Notes: generated from the sequence alone by a model not told the origin. 64,000 bases of DNA from SZUA-35 sp964351995 (GCA_964351995.1 CAYGQE010000018.1:28812-92811), one strand, 5' to 3'. Shown: positions 23,705-33,002, numbered from the stretch's first letter. Numbers and translations: made by a program.

Positions 23705-24647
23705 CGGCACCGATGGCGCCGAATGCCGCCACACCAATGACCAGGCGATACCAGCCAAAGACTTCGAAGCCGCGGTCGTTGAGCCACGCCACCATCCAAC
23801 GAACGGCGGCAACTGCAGAGATGAAGGCAACGACCAACCCGATCAGCGGGGTGAGGTAGCCGAAGTTGTCGATCATCTCTGGGCCGTCACTCAGGCCGGC
23901 GAACACTGTTGCGGCGCTGAGTGTGACCAAGCCGAGAAGGAATGCGAATTCGACCGCAGCCCGAAGGGTGAGCCCAACGAGCACGCCAGCGATGATCGTG
24001 ACCAGTGAACGAGACGTACCCGGCCAAACAGCGAGTGCCTGCATGACGCCGATCAGACCAGCTTGTTTGATCGTGATCTCGGTCAGCTCTACACCAGCTC
24101 GATCGAAGAAGCCGCTGCGAGACAGAGCGATGATGACGAGTCCGCCGACGAACCAAGCAACGGCGATGGGGAACACGCCGAACAGTTGGTCACGGACGAG
24201 ATCGAAGATGGCGATGGCGATGATGGCTGTGGGAACGAAGGCCACGATGACGGCGACGAGAACCCGGCGACCCTCTTCACTGCGGCCGAGCAGTCCCTCG
24301 ATCATCTGCTTGATGCGATCGAGGTAAACCACGAACACGGCGAGGATCGCGCCAGCTTGGATGCAGATCGCATACGCCTCGAGCGAGCGGTCCGAACTCT
24401 CGGTGCCGCCGAGCCCCAGGATTTTGTTGGTCACGAGGAGGTGGCCGGTCGAGCTGACCGGGAGGTATTCGGTGATGCCTTCGACCAGGCCGAGGACGAT
24501 GGCGGCGAAGATCGACAAGCCGGGCTCGCCGACATCCGATTGGGCTGCCGCCGGCCCCATCCAGAACAGCACCACGAAGCCGAGAAGAAACGGGGTGAGG
24601 CGGCGAGCGCGCGGCGACGTGAACGAACGATGGAGAAGCGATGGCAC
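23694..24647 (-). CDS. uppP: Undecaprenyl-diphosphatase UppP (BacA)
   Basis: 317 aa from the GTG at 24647; the frame is open much farther upstream but without membrane or family character. The active-site loop GLVEGITEYLPVSSTGHLLV (EGxTEFLPVSSTGH) and the second motif PGTSRS are present, with about eight transmembrane helices. It dephosphorylates undecaprenyl pyrophosphate at the membrane, recycling the carrier for peptidoglycan and other glycans, and gives bacitracin resistance. An extra N-terminal stretch of about 45 residues with a hydrophobic segment ending GPAAAQ precedes the usual start; it may be a signal-like extension, or the true start is further in. Confidence 0.93.
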   Translation of the reverse strand: MPSLLHRSFTSPRARRLTPFLLGFVVLFWMGPAAAQSDVGEPGLSIFAAIVLGLVEGITEYLPVSSTGHLLVTNKILGLGGTESSDRSLEAYAICIQAGAILAVFVVYLDRIKQMIEGLLGRSEEGRRVLVAVIVAFVPTAIIAIAIFDLVRDQLFGVFPIAVAWFVGGLVIIALSRSGFFDRAGVELTEITIKQAGLIGVMQALAVWPGTSRSLVTIIAGVLVGLTLRAAVEFAFLLGLVTLSAATVFAGLSDGPEMIDNFGYLTPLIGLVVAFISAVAAVRWMVAWLNDRGFEVFGWYRLVIGVAAFGAIGAGWL

Positions 24648-24941
24648 GGCCGGATGATGGCACGCCGAGTCGGCGCTCCCGTCCATCCCTGGAGATCTCG
24701 ACAACTTCTTCAAACAATCCACACTGCATCGTCGGCAGAAAGCTCCCATCCTGGAGGTTTGCCACAGACGTGTGCCCTTCAGAGCTGCGCTCGCAACATC
24801 CGGAATCGGGTTTCCTTCAGACGGGGATGTTCTCTCGGAGTGAGAAGAGCGGTGAATGCCCGTGACGAGGGTGAAGCAGCGCTGGTACGTTCGGCCCTCG
24901 TGCCGGGAATCCGGCGTCGGCGTCACCCAGGAGAGTCGAAC
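24648..24941. other. Divergent intergenic region uppP/folD, nothing recognised
   Basis: 294 bp between the uppP start (minus) and the folD start (plus). Only the folD Shine-Dalgarno (CAGGAGAG, 6 nt before the ATG) is clear. I looked for a THF-type or cobalamin-type riboswitch in the folD leader and could not support one. Confidence 0.6.
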
Positions 24942-25823
24942 ATGCCCGAGATCGAGCACACGTCCGGGGGTGCCGTGATCATGGACGGCCTCCGTCTTCG
25001 AGATGAAGTGATCGCCGAACTTCGGGCCACGGTGGAAGCGGCGGGCAACCCCGAGGTCTGCCTGGCCACCGTCCTTGTCGGGGACGACAAGCCGAGCCAG
25101 ATCTACGTGAAGTCGAAGAACAAGAAGGCGCTCGAGGCCGGTCTGCAGAGCCGCCATGTCGGGTTGCCTGCCGATATCAGCCAGGGCGATCTCGAAGCCG
25201 AGGTCCGGGCCTTGGCCGAAGACCCGACCATCCACGGCATTCTCGTGCAGCTGCCGCTTCCCGACGGCCTCGACCCAGAGCCGGTGCTCGATCTCCTGCC
25301 GCCCGAGAAAGATGTCGACGGTCTGACCGAGCGTTCGATGGGACGCCTGGTGCGAGGCAAGCCGGGCCATGCGCCGTGCACGCCGCTCGGCGTGATGCGA
25401 TTGATGGAACGCTACGGCGTCGAGACCAGCGGAAAGCGGGCCGTCGTCATCGGCCGGTCGACGTTGGTCGGTCTTCCTCAGGTGCTGCTGCTCGGTCGCA
25501 AGGGCGCAGATGCCACGGTCACGCTGGCCCACTCACGAACCGCCGACCTGGCGGCGGTGTGCCGAGAGGCGGACATCATCGTGGCTGCTGCTGGCATTGC
25601 CGGCATCGTCACGGCTGATCACGTGAAGCCTGGCGCTGCGGTGATCGACGTCGGGATCAGCCGTACCGCCGACGGCATCGTCGGCGATGTCGACTTCGAT
25701 GCCGTCCAGGCAGTGGCCGGAGCCATCACGCCGATGCCCGGTGGCACCGGCCCCATGACCATCGGCTGCCTCATGCAGAACACCTACGCCGCCTACCAGA
25801 TGCTGACGGCCAAGCCGTCGTGA
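24942..25823 (+). CDS. folD: Bifunctional methylene-THF dehydrogenase / methenyl-THF cyclohydrolase FolD
   Basis: 293 aa from the ATG at 24942 with CAGGAGAG upstream. Signatures: SQIYVKSKNKKALEAGL with the catalytic Tyr/Lys pair, QLPLPDGLD, EKDVDG, the Rossmann segment GRSTLVGLPQVLLL, and TPMPGGTGPMTI at the C-terminus. It interconverts 5,10-methylene-THF and 10-formyl-THF, using NADP(H) in most members. Its stop overlaps the next start as GTGA, tying it to an MttB-family methyltransferase. That arrangement suggests a catabolic role, oxidising methyl groups on THF, beyond housekeeping. Confidence 0.95.
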   Translation: MPEIEHTSGGAVIMDGLRLRDEVIAELRATVEAAGNPEVCLATVLVGDDKPSQIYVKSKNKKALEAGLQSRHVGLPADISQGDLEAEVRALAEDPTIHGILVQLPLPDGLDPEPVLDLLPPEKDVDGLTERSMGRLVRGKPGHAPCTPLGVMRLMERYGVETSGKRAVVIGRSTLVGLPQVLLLGRKGADATVTLAHSRTADLAAVCREADIIVAAAGIAGIVTADHVKPGAAVIDVGISRTADGIVGDVDFDAVQAVAGAITPMPGGTGPMTIGCLMQNTYAAYQMLTAKPS

Positions 25824-27531
25824 CCGACGCCCCGAGGCCGGCCAGATCGGGGCGGTCTGGCCGCCGTCGTTCCGGTCAAGCGGCACCGCCCAATGCGTTG
25901 AAGAACCAGGCCGCGTTCGCTCAGCCCCGGATGCAGCTCGAACCGACCAAGGCCGTGTCCGACGACGAGCTCGAAGCCATTCATCTCGCGTCGCTTCGTG
26001 TGCTGGCCGAAACAGGCATCGACTTCCTCAACGTCGAGGCCCGGGAGATCTTGGCCAGCCATGGTGCCGATATCGATGGCGACCGCGTGCGGTTCGATGC
26101 GGAGCTGATCGAGGAAATGGTGGCCAAGGCGCCGTCACAGTTTCATCTGCATGCCCCGAACCCAGCCCACGATCTGGAGATCGGCGGCAACCACGTGGCG
26201 TTCGCTTCGGTGGCGTCCGCTCCGAACGTGGCCGGCCTGGATGGTCCTCGCCGCACCGGGAATCGTGTGGACTATCAGAATCTCCTGCGGCTTTGCCAGA
26301 CCTTCACGAGCATCCACTTGGTGCCCGGCTATCCGGTCGAGCCAGTTGACGTCCACGCATCGGTTCGTCATCTGCATGCGGCGTTTGATGCTCACACGCT
26401 GACCGACAAGGTCTTTCACATCTACTCGCTCGGTCGTGACCGCAACCTCGATGGCATCGAGATGGCCCGCATCCGCCGCGGTGTCGATCACGAGACCTTC
26501 GATCAGCAGCCATCGCTCACCACGATCATCAATGCCAGCTCACCCCTGCGCTACGACGACGTGATGTTGCAAGGTGTGATGGAGATGTCGAGCCGGAACC
26601 AAGTGGTGGTGATCACCCCGTTCACCCTGGCCGGTGCAATGGCGCCGATCACACTCGGTGGTGCGCTCACGTTGCAGAACGCCGAGGCGTTGGCCGGCGT
26701 TGCCTTCACCCAAATGGTGCAGCCGGGCTCGCCGGTGGTCTACGGCGGTTTCACCTCCAACGTCGACATGCGCTCGGGGGCACCAGCGTTCGGGACACCG
26801 GAGTACCTCCGCACGGCGATGGTGGGCGGACAACTGGCTCGCCGCTACGGGCTGCCCTACCGATCATCGAATGTGAACGCTGCCAATGCTGTCGACGCAC
26901 AGTCGGCGTACGAGAGTGTGTTCGCTTTGTGGGGAGCGGTGATGGGTGGCGTCAACTTCTTGATGCACGGGGCAGGCTGGATGGAAGGCGGCTTGCATGC
27001 GTCGTACGAGAAGATGGCGATCGACGCTGACCTGTTACACATGGTCGCTCGTTCGTTGCAGCCCATCATCATCGATGACGCCTCGCTGGCGGTGGAAGCC
27101 ATCGCCGAAGTCGGTCCCGCTGGTCACTTCTTCGGCACACAACACACCCAGGACCGCTACCGCACCGAGTTCTACGAGCCGCTGATCTCTGATTGGCGCA
27201 ACTTCGANNNNNNNNNNNNNNNNNNNNNNNNNNNNNNNNNNNNNNNNNNNNNNNNNNNNNNNNNNNNNNNNNNNNNNNNNNNNNNNNNNNNNNNNNNNNN
27301 NNNNNNNACCGCTACCGCACCGAGTTCTACGAGCCGCTGATCTCTGATTGGCGCAACTTCGAGGCGTGGACCGAAGCCGGGCAACCAACGGCGTTCGACA
27401 AGGCCAATCAGCTCGTCAAGCGAGCACTGGCCGAATTCGAGGCGCCGGCCATCGACGACGCCGTCCTTTCCGAGTTGACCGCATTCGTCGAGCGTCGCGT
27501 CGCCGAGGGCGGCGTTGCCACCGACTACTGA
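25820..27531 (+). CDS. MttB-family (non-pyrrolysine) trimethylamine/glycine betaine methyltransferase homologue, split by a false gap
   Basis: GTG start overlapping the folD stop. With the artefactual 155 nt (100 N plus a repeated 55 nt) removed, the frame runs through as 518 aa, the family's usual length. COG5598-type segments include ETGIDFLNVEAREIL, VVYGGFTSNVDMRSGAPAFG and HGAGWMEGGLHASYEKM. There is no in-frame TAG, so it lacks pyrrolysine, like MtgB-type enzymes that demethylate glycine betaine and similar quaternary amines. Characterised members transfer the methyl to a corrinoid protein; none is encoded here. The neighbours FolD and a DMGDH-like flavoprotein support N-methyl catabolism. 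The exact substrate is inferred. Confidence 0.85.
27208..27307. other. Assembly gap (100 N), artefact of overlapping contigs
   Basis: The 55 nt before the gap (27153-27207) are identical to the 55 nt after it (27308-27362). The contigs therefore overlap; deleting the N run and one copy (155 nt) joins the two halves of the MttB-family gene in a single frame. Confidence 0.95.
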
Positions 27532-27566
27532 ACATCGACCACCAACGAGTAGATCGAGCAAACAAC

Positions 27567-30164
27567 ATGAAGAGCAGCGCACAGGTCGTGGTCATTGGCG
27601 GGGGAGTGGTGGGAGCATCGGTGCTCTACCACCTCACCAAAGCGGGCTGGACCGATGTGGTCTTGATCGAACGCAGCGAGCTGACCCACGGGTCGACCTG
27701 GCATTCCGCCGGTGGCATGCACACGCTCAACGGCGACCCCAACGTGGCCAAGCTGCAGCAGTACACGATCGAGCTCTACAAGGAGATCGAAGAGATCTCT
27801 GGCCAGGACTGCGGCATTCACGTCACCGGCGGCGTGATGCTGGCCGACACCGAAGAGCGCATGGATTGGCTGCGGATGTCGCACGCCCGCGGTCGCTATT
27901 TGGGGATGGAGACCGAGCTGATCTCGGTCGCTGAGGCCAAGAAGCTGATGCCGCTGCTGGAGGAGGAGTACTTCGTCGGAGCGATGTACGACGCCCACGA
28001 GGGCCACGTCGATCCGTCAGGCGTCACGAATGCCTACGCCATCGCCGCCCGAAATGCCGGCGCCGAGATCTATCGCAAGACCTGGGCTCGTGACATCACC
28101 AGGGCCAGCGATGGCGGCTGGGACGTCCACCTCATGAAGACCGAGGGCGAGAAGCTCGGTCAACCCGGCGAAGACCTCGGGACGATTCACTGCGAACACA
28201 TCGTGAACGCCGGAGGTCTGTGGGCTCGCGAGGTCGGCCGCATGGTCGGACTCGAACTGCCGGTACTTGCCATGGAGCACATGTACTTGCTGACCGAGGA
28301 CATTCCCGCGGTGGCTGAGTACAACGAAACGCACGGTGAGGTGTTGCATTGCATCGACTTCGCTGGCGAGATCTACATGCGCCAGGAAGGTGGCGGTCTG
28401 CTGCTCGGCACCTATGAGCGCGGCGGCGTGCCGTGGTCGCCCAAGACCACGCCGTGGGACTTCGGCCAGCGGCTGCTGGCGCCAGACCTCGATCGCATCG
28501 CCGAGTCGCTCGACGTTGGGTTCAAGCACTTCCCTGTCTTTGCTGATGCCGGCATCAAGACCGTGATCAACGGCCCGTTCACGTTCTCACCCGATGGCAA
28601 CCCGTTGCTCGGGCCGGTCCGTGGCCTGCCCGGCTATTGGAGCGCCTGTGCGGTGATGGCCGGTCTGAGCCAGGGTGGTGGCGTTGGTTTGGCACTGGCC
28701 AACTGGATGACCGAGGGTGATCCCGGCTTCGACATCTGGGGCATGGACATCGCTCGTTACGGCGATTACGCCACGCTCGGGTTCACGAACGAGAAGGTGC
28801 GAGAGAACTACAGCCGCCGTTTCCGCATCACCTTCCCCAACGAAGTGCTGCCCGCGGCGCGTCCGCTGCAGACCTCTCCGATCCACGATCGTCTGGTCGA
28901 CGCAAACGCCGTGTGGGGAACCTCGTTCGGCTTGGAGACGCCGCTGTGGTTTCAGGCCGAGGGGCAGGAACCGGCAGAGGAGATCACCTTCAAGCGCTCG
29001 AACTCGTGGGATCAGGTCCGGGCCGAGGCAGCTGCCGTGCGTTCGTCGGTGGGGCTTATGGAGACCACCGGGTTCGCCAAGTTCTTGTTCGAAGGGGCCG
29101 GGGCTCGGGCGTTCCTCGACCGCCTGATCACCAACACCGTGCCAGCCCCTGGGCGTATGGCCATGGCGCCCATGGTCAATCACGAGGGCGGCCTCATTGG
29201 TGATTTGACCGTCGCTTGCCTGCCGGCTGCCTCAGGCGCTGCGCTCGGTGGTCTTGGAACAATCATCGGTGGTGCGACCGGTAACACGTCGCACCTCGAA
29301 TCGTTCATGGTGTTCGGTTCCGGTGTGGCCGAGCGGTACTACGAACGCTGGTTCGAGACGCAACAGTCTGCGTTCGCCGATGCCGGCAGCGCGCCCGTGA
29401 CGTTCCGTGCGCTTGGTTACGAGATGTGTGGTCTGTCCATCGCCGGCCCGAACGCTCGCAAGCTGCTCCAGAAGCTCACCGATGACGACGTGTCGGCCGA
29501 GAACTTCGGGTTCATGCGATTTCGTCGCATTGACCTCGGCTTGGTTCCCGTGCTCTGCGGAAAGGTCAGCTTCTCTGGCGATCTCGGTTACGAGTTCTGG
29601 ATGCCGGCCAGTTACCAGCGCACGGCCTTCGATGCGCTCATGGGGGCCGGTGAGGAGTTCGACATTCGACTGTTCGCCGGCCAGGCGCTCGACTCGCTTC
29701 GGCTCGAAAAGAGCTTCGGCTCGTGGGCTCGAGAATACCGACCGCTCTACTCGCCCTTCGAGGCGGGGTTCGACCGTTTCGTGAAGCTCGACTCGGAGAA
29801 GAAGGGCGACTTCATCGGTCGCCATGCTCTGGTGGCCAAAGCCGCCACTGGGCCAGACAAGATGCTGGTGACCTTCACCGTCGACGTCGGAGAGGGCGCT
29901 GATGCCGCCGACGTGATCGGCGACGAGCCGGTGTGGTTCACTGCGTCCGGTGGCGACGGTCCCGCCGGGGGAGCGGTGGTGGGTTGGGTCACCAGCGGCG
30001 GTTACGCCCACGGATCGGAAGCATCGGTTGCGCTGGCCTACGTCCCGGCAGCGCTGGTCGACACCGATGGCTCGTTCGAGATCGAGGTGCTGGGCGTGCG
30101 CCGTTGGGCCAAGTTGTTGACCGAGCCCCTGTTCGACCCCGCCGGCCAACGCATGCGTTCCTGA
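27567..30164 (+). CDS. Dimethylglycine/sarcosine dehydrogenase-like FAD protein with GcvT domain (copy 1)
   Basis: 865 aa from the ATG at 27567, 35 bp after the MttB-family gene. The N-terminal DAO-type FAD domain starts VVVIGGGVVGASVLYHL; His46 in GSTWHSAGG sits where dimethylglycine dehydrogenase carries its covalent FAD. A FAO_M linker follows, then a GcvT aminomethyltransferase domain (about residues 430-860; FLFEGAGARAFLDRLITNT, FSGDLGYEFWMP). Such enzymes oxidatively demethylate N-methyl glycines and pass the C1 unit to THF as methylene-THF; electrons go to ETF. A Gly/Ala-rich insertion lies at about residues 549-575 within the GcvT part. FolD two genes upstream would take the product. 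Confidence 0.92.
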   Translation: MKSSAQVVVIGGGVVGASVLYHLTKAGWTDVVLIERSELTHGSTWHSAGGMHTLNGDPNVAKLQQYTIELYKEIEEISGQDCGIHVTGGVMLADTEERMDWLRMSHARGRYLGMETELISVAEAKKLMPLLEEEYFVGAMYDAHEGHVDPSGVTNAYAIAARNAGAEIYRKTWARDITRASDGGWDVHLMKTEGEKLGQPGEDLGTIHCEHIVNAGGLWAREVGRMVGLELPVLAMEHMYLLTEDIPAVAEYNETHGEVLHCIDFAGEIYMRQEGGGLLLGTYERGGVPWSPKTTPWDFGQRLLAPDLDRIAESLDVGFKHFPVFADAGIKTVINGPFTFSPDGNPLLGPVRGLPGYWSACAVMAGLSQGGGVGLALANWMTEGDPGFDIWGMDIARYGDYATLGFTNEKVRENYSRRFRITFPNEVLPAARPLQTSPIHDRLVDANAVWGTSFGLETPLWFQAEGQEPAEEITFKRSNSWDQVRAEAAAVRSSVGLMETTGFAKFLFEGAGARAFLDRLITNTVPAPGRMAMAPMVNHEGGLIGDLTVACLPAASGAALGGLGTIIGGATGNTSHLESFMVFGSGVAERYYERWFETQQSAFADAGSAPVTFRALGYEMCGLSIAGPNARKLLQKLTDDDVSAENFGFMRFRRIDLGLVPVLCGKVSFSGDLGYEFWMPASYQRTAFDALMGAGEEFDIRLFAGQALDSLRLEKSFGSWAREYRPLYSPFEAGFDRFVKLDSEKKGDFIGRHALVAKAATGPDKMLVTFTVDVGEGADAADVIGDEPVWFTASGGDGPAGGAVVGWVTSGGYAHGSEASVALAYVPAALVDTDGSFEIEVLGVRRWAKLLTEPLFDPAGQRMRS

Positions 30165-30223
30165 CCCCGCCGCTTGTCATTCCCTCCGCCAAGTACGTCA
30201 AACGGGGCGGCGGGGGCTTGACT

Positions 30224-30562
30224 GTGGGGGTGTCTGCACCCGAGTTCGATCCCAACGACGTTGCCATCACCGTTGACCGGCCGGCGGGCACGGTCACCCT
30301 CGAATGGACCGATGGGCTCGAGGTCGAGTTCAACCTCGTCGAGGTGCGGATGGGCTGTCCGTGCGCCACGTGCAACGTGTTGCGTCAGCAAGATCAAGAC
30401 GTCTGGCCCCGGCCCGGCAGCCCGCTGCCGCTTGCCATCGCCGATGCCGAGATGCACGGGGCGTGGGGCCTGTCGTTCACCTGGAACGACGGCCATTCCA
30501 CCGGCATCTATCCCTTCGAGACCTTCCGAACGTGGGCGGAGTTGAAGACCCCCAGAACGTAG
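30224..30562 (+). CDS. DUF971 (gamma-butyrobetaine hydroxylase-like N-terminal domain) protein
   Basis: 112 aa from a GTG at 30224 (GTG at 30230 and TTG at 30218 are alternatives). It is a stand-alone DUF971 domain: ITVDRPAGTVTLEWTDGLEV, the Cys cluster MGCPCATCNVL, then GAWGLSFTWNDGHSTGIYPF near the end. In eukaryotic gamma-butyrobetaine hydroxylase this fold binds zinc and precedes the dioxygenase domain; in bacteria it occurs alone or fused to Mrp/ApbC. Its function alone is unknown. Location directly after the betaine-type demethylase genes (59 bp) may be meaningful. CCCCGCCGC/GCGGCGGGG (30165-30173 and 30207-30215) can pair just upstream of the start. Confidence 0.8.
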   Translation: MGVSAPEFDPNDVAITVDRPAGTVTLEWTDGLEVEFNLVEVRMGCPCATCNVLRQQDQDVWPRPGSPLPLAIADAEMHGAWGLSFTWNDGHSTGIYPFETFRTWAELKTPRT

Positions 30563-30599
30563 GTGTGCCAACTGGCACTTCGCCCCTCTTTGGGCCAAC

Positions 30600-32321
30600 A
30601 TGTCGCCCGTGATCGAACACTTCAAAGAGGCATGGGACGAGATGATTGCGCCCGGTAGCGGGTTTGCAATGGTTGACACCGAGGTGCGGGGCATCCCGAT
30701 GCGCGTCTTCGAATCGGCGCCACCGAACATGCGAGCTATCTGGGAGATGGCCACGCTTCAGGGTGACAAGGACTACATCGTCTTCGAGGACGAGCGTCTG
30801 ACCTACGCCGAGACTGCGGCCTTGGTTCGTGCGTTGGCGCACCACCTCGTTGATGCTCACGGCGTTGGCCATGGCGATCGGGTTGGCATTGCCATGCGCA
30901 ACTATCCCGAATGGGTCATCAGCTACTGGGCGATTGCCTCACTCGGCGCTGCTGCCGTTGGCATGAACGCCTGGTGGACGGGGCCCGAGATGGAGTTCGC
31001 ACTCGACGATTCTCGACCCAAGGTCCTGATTGCTGACAGTGAGCGGGTCGAGCGGGTCGTTCCCCACCTCGAAACGCTGCGAGCCAACAACGACCTGGCG
31101 ATCATCGCCGTGCGCACCGAGAGCGATCTGCCCGACGGCGCCACCCACTGGAACGACGTGATCGATCCAGCCGCAGCGCCCGACGCACTTCCCGAGGTCG
31201 ACATCGACCCCGACGACGACGTCACGATCTTCTACACCTCGGGCACGACCGGCTTCCCCAAGGGAGCTCAGCTCACCCACCGCGGTTCGGTCCACAACCT
31301 GTTCAACATCGCCTTCATGCAGTTCGTGGGCGGAGCTGCAGCGGCCAAGGCCAAGATGGCTGCCGGTGAGACGCCGGACGCTCCGTCAGACTTGCCGCCG
31401 TCGCTGATGGCACCGACACCACTGTTCCACGTCACGGCGTGCAACTGCTTGCTGCACCCGGCCACGTTGCTCGGCGCCAAGTTGGTGCTCATGCACAAGT
31501 GGGACACCGCCCGCGCCATCGAGCTCATCGAGCGTGAACAGGTCACCAGCTTCTCCGGCGTGCCGACCATGAGCCGCGAGATGCTGCTTCACCCTGACTG
31601 GGCCACCCGCGACACCTCGTCGCTCGGCTCGCTTGGCGGTGGCGGTGCTCCGCTCCAGCCCGACCTCGTCAGCAAGATCGATGACGCGTTGCCCACCGGC
31701 GTTCCGTCCACGGGCTACGGCCTCACCGAAACCCACGGCATCCTCACCGCGAACTCGGCTGACATGTACTTGGCCAAGCCATCATCGTGTGGGCCGTTGG
31801 TGCCGAACGTCGACGGCAAGGTCGTCGACGAGCTCGGCAACGAGCTGCCCCAGGGTGAGCGTGGCGAGCTGTGTGTGAAGGGCCCGATCGTGATCAAGGG
31901 CTACATCAACCGCCCCGATGCCACCGCCGAGTCCATCGTCGATGGCTGGTTCAACACCGGCGACATCGCGTTCATCGACGACGACGGCTTCGTGCACATC
32001 GTCGACCGGGCCAAGGACATGGTGCTTCGTGGTGGCGAGAACGTGTACTGCTCCGAGGTCGAGACCGTCATCTACACCCACCCCGATGTGGCTGAGGCCG
32101 CAGTCTTCGGTCTGCCCGATGATCGTCTCGGTGAGAGCGTCGCCGCAGCCGTTGTGCTGCGACCCGGTGCTGAGTTGACCACCGACGAATTGGTCGAGTT
32201 CCTGACCCCGCTGATGGCCAAGCACAAGATTCCCACCAGCATCTGGTTCCGAACCGAAGCGCTTCCCCAGAACGCCAACGGCAAGTTCCTGAAGCGAGCC
32301 CTCCGCGACGAGTACATCTAG
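30600..32321 (+). CDS. AMP-forming acyl-CoA ligase
   Basis: 573 aa from the ATG at 30600. Complete ANL set: IFYTSGTTGFPKGAQLTHRG, STGYGLTETHG, WFNTGDIAFIDDDGFVHIVD, AKDMVLRGGENVYCSEVE and the catalytic Lys in NANGKFLKRALRDEY. It resembles medium/long-chain or steroid side-chain acid ligases of Actinobacteria. It activates a carboxylate to acyl-CoA via acyl-AMP; the substrate is unknown. It follows DUF971 by 37 bp and may be the last gene of the C1 operon or separate. A REP-like palindrome (locus B) follows its stop. Confidence 0.9.
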   Translation: MSPVIEHFKEAWDEMIAPGSGFAMVDTEVRGIPMRVFESAPPNMRAIWEMATLQGDKDYIVFEDERLTYAETAALVRALAHHLVDAHGVGHGDRVGIAMRNYPEWVISYWAIASLGAAAVGMNAWWTGPEMEFALDDSRPKVLIADSERVERVVPHLETLRANNDLAIIAVRTESDLPDGATHWNDVIDPAAAPDALPEVDIDPDDDVTIFYTSGTTGFPKGAQLTHRGSVHNLFNIAFMQFVGGAAAAKAKMAAGETPDAPSDLPPSLMAPTPLFHVTACNCLLHPATLLGAKLVLMHKWDTARAIELIEREQVTSFSGVPTMSREMLLHPDWATRDTSSLGSLGGGGAPLQPDLVSKIDDALPTGVPSTGYGLTETHGILTANSADMYLAKPSSCGPLVPNVDGKVVDELGNELPQGERGELCVKGPIVIKGYINRPDATAESIVDGWFNTGDIAFIDDDGFVHIVDRAKDMVLRGGENVYCSEVETVIYTHPDVAEAAVFGLPDDRLGESVAAAVVLRPGAELTTDELVEFLTPLMAKHKIPTSIWFRTEALPQNANGKFLKRALRDEYI

Positions 32322-32327
32322 AGCTTC

Positions 32328-32413
32328 GGGGTCAGGTCCCCCCAAGCACAAGTCACATCAACGATGAGCCAGCCCGAAGCGCTCTCGACTTGTGCTTGGG
32401 GGGACCTGACCCC
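32328..32413. repeat. REP-like inverted repeat (locus B), possible bidirectional terminator
   Basis: Perfect 27-bp arms at 32328-32354 and 32387-32413 separated by 32 nt, between the convergent acyl-CoA ligase and TetR genes. The core GGGGTCAGGTCCCCCCAAG recurs with two changes in locus A (20017-20082). The outer 23 nt recur with one change as a single arm at 41844-41866. No transposase in the window. Confidence 0.8.
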
Positions 32414-32420
32414 AGGGTGT

Positions 32421-32990
32421 TCAGCTGGTGAGGGATTCGAGGCCGGCGGTGATGAGGGCGACCATTTGGCGGAGAGTGGTTTCGTCGATGGCTTGACGGC
32501 GGATCATCTTGCGCATGAAGAACGGTCCCTCGATGAAATCGAGGACCAAATCAGTGTCGAGGTCTGCTGGCAGTTCGCCTCGGCCCTTGGCGAGATCGAT
32601 GATCGTCACGATTGGGCCCATGCGCTCGGCCATCATCGCCTGATGGATCTCGGCGATCTCTGGATCGGTGGCGGCAGCAGCGATCACACCGAGCATTGCC
32701 TGGCTGATTGCTGGGTCGCTCACGATCGGTAGGACGTGGCCCATGAACGTCTCGAGATCGCCGCGAAGTGAGCCGGTGTTCGGCGTCGGAAACGATTGCA
32801 CCATGCGATCGAGGGCTGCGATCATCAGCTGGTTGCCGCTTGGGAAGTGGCGGTAGATGGTGGTCTTGGCCACGCCGGAACGCTTGGCGACCTCTTCCAC
32901 CGTGAAGCCATCGACGCCGCTGTCGCCCAACACGGCTTGTGCCGCGTCGAGCGCCTTCTGGCGTGCTTCTTCGCTACGGGGCCTTGGCAT
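32421..32990 (-). CDS. TetR-family transcriptional regulator
   Basis: 189 aa from the ATG at 32990; ATG at 33002 is possible. The N-terminal helix-turn-helix reads FTVEEVAKRSGVAKTTIYRH (about residues 29-48). The C-terminal ligand domain is helical, with no recognised subfamily. It is divergent from an MMPL exporter gene. The shared 190-bp region contains the dyad CGCTACG-N4-CGTAGCG and another CGTAGCG overlapping its own start region, so it probably represses both itself and the exporter until a lipid-like or toxic ligand binds. Ligand unknown. Confidence 0.9.
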   Translation of the reverse strand: MPRPRSEEARQKALDAAQAVLGDSGVDGFTVEEVAKRSGVAKTTIYRHFPSGNQLMIAALDRMVQSFPTPNTGSLRGDLETFMGHVLPIVSDPAISQAMLGVIAAAATDPEIAEIHQAMMAERMGPIVTIIDLAKGRGELPADLDTDLVLDFIEGPFFMRKMIRRQAIDETTLRQMVALITAGLESLTS

Positions 32991-33002
32991 GAGAAACGGC
33001 AT

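Noticed and set aside
24648..24941. Possible THF or cobalamin riboswitch upstream of folD
   Set aside because: The length would allow it, but I could not find the conserved core of either class; only small GC-rich hairpins.
24648..25532. N-terminal extension of UppP
   Set aside because: Open frame only because it mirrors folD; family similarity begins after the GTG at 24647.
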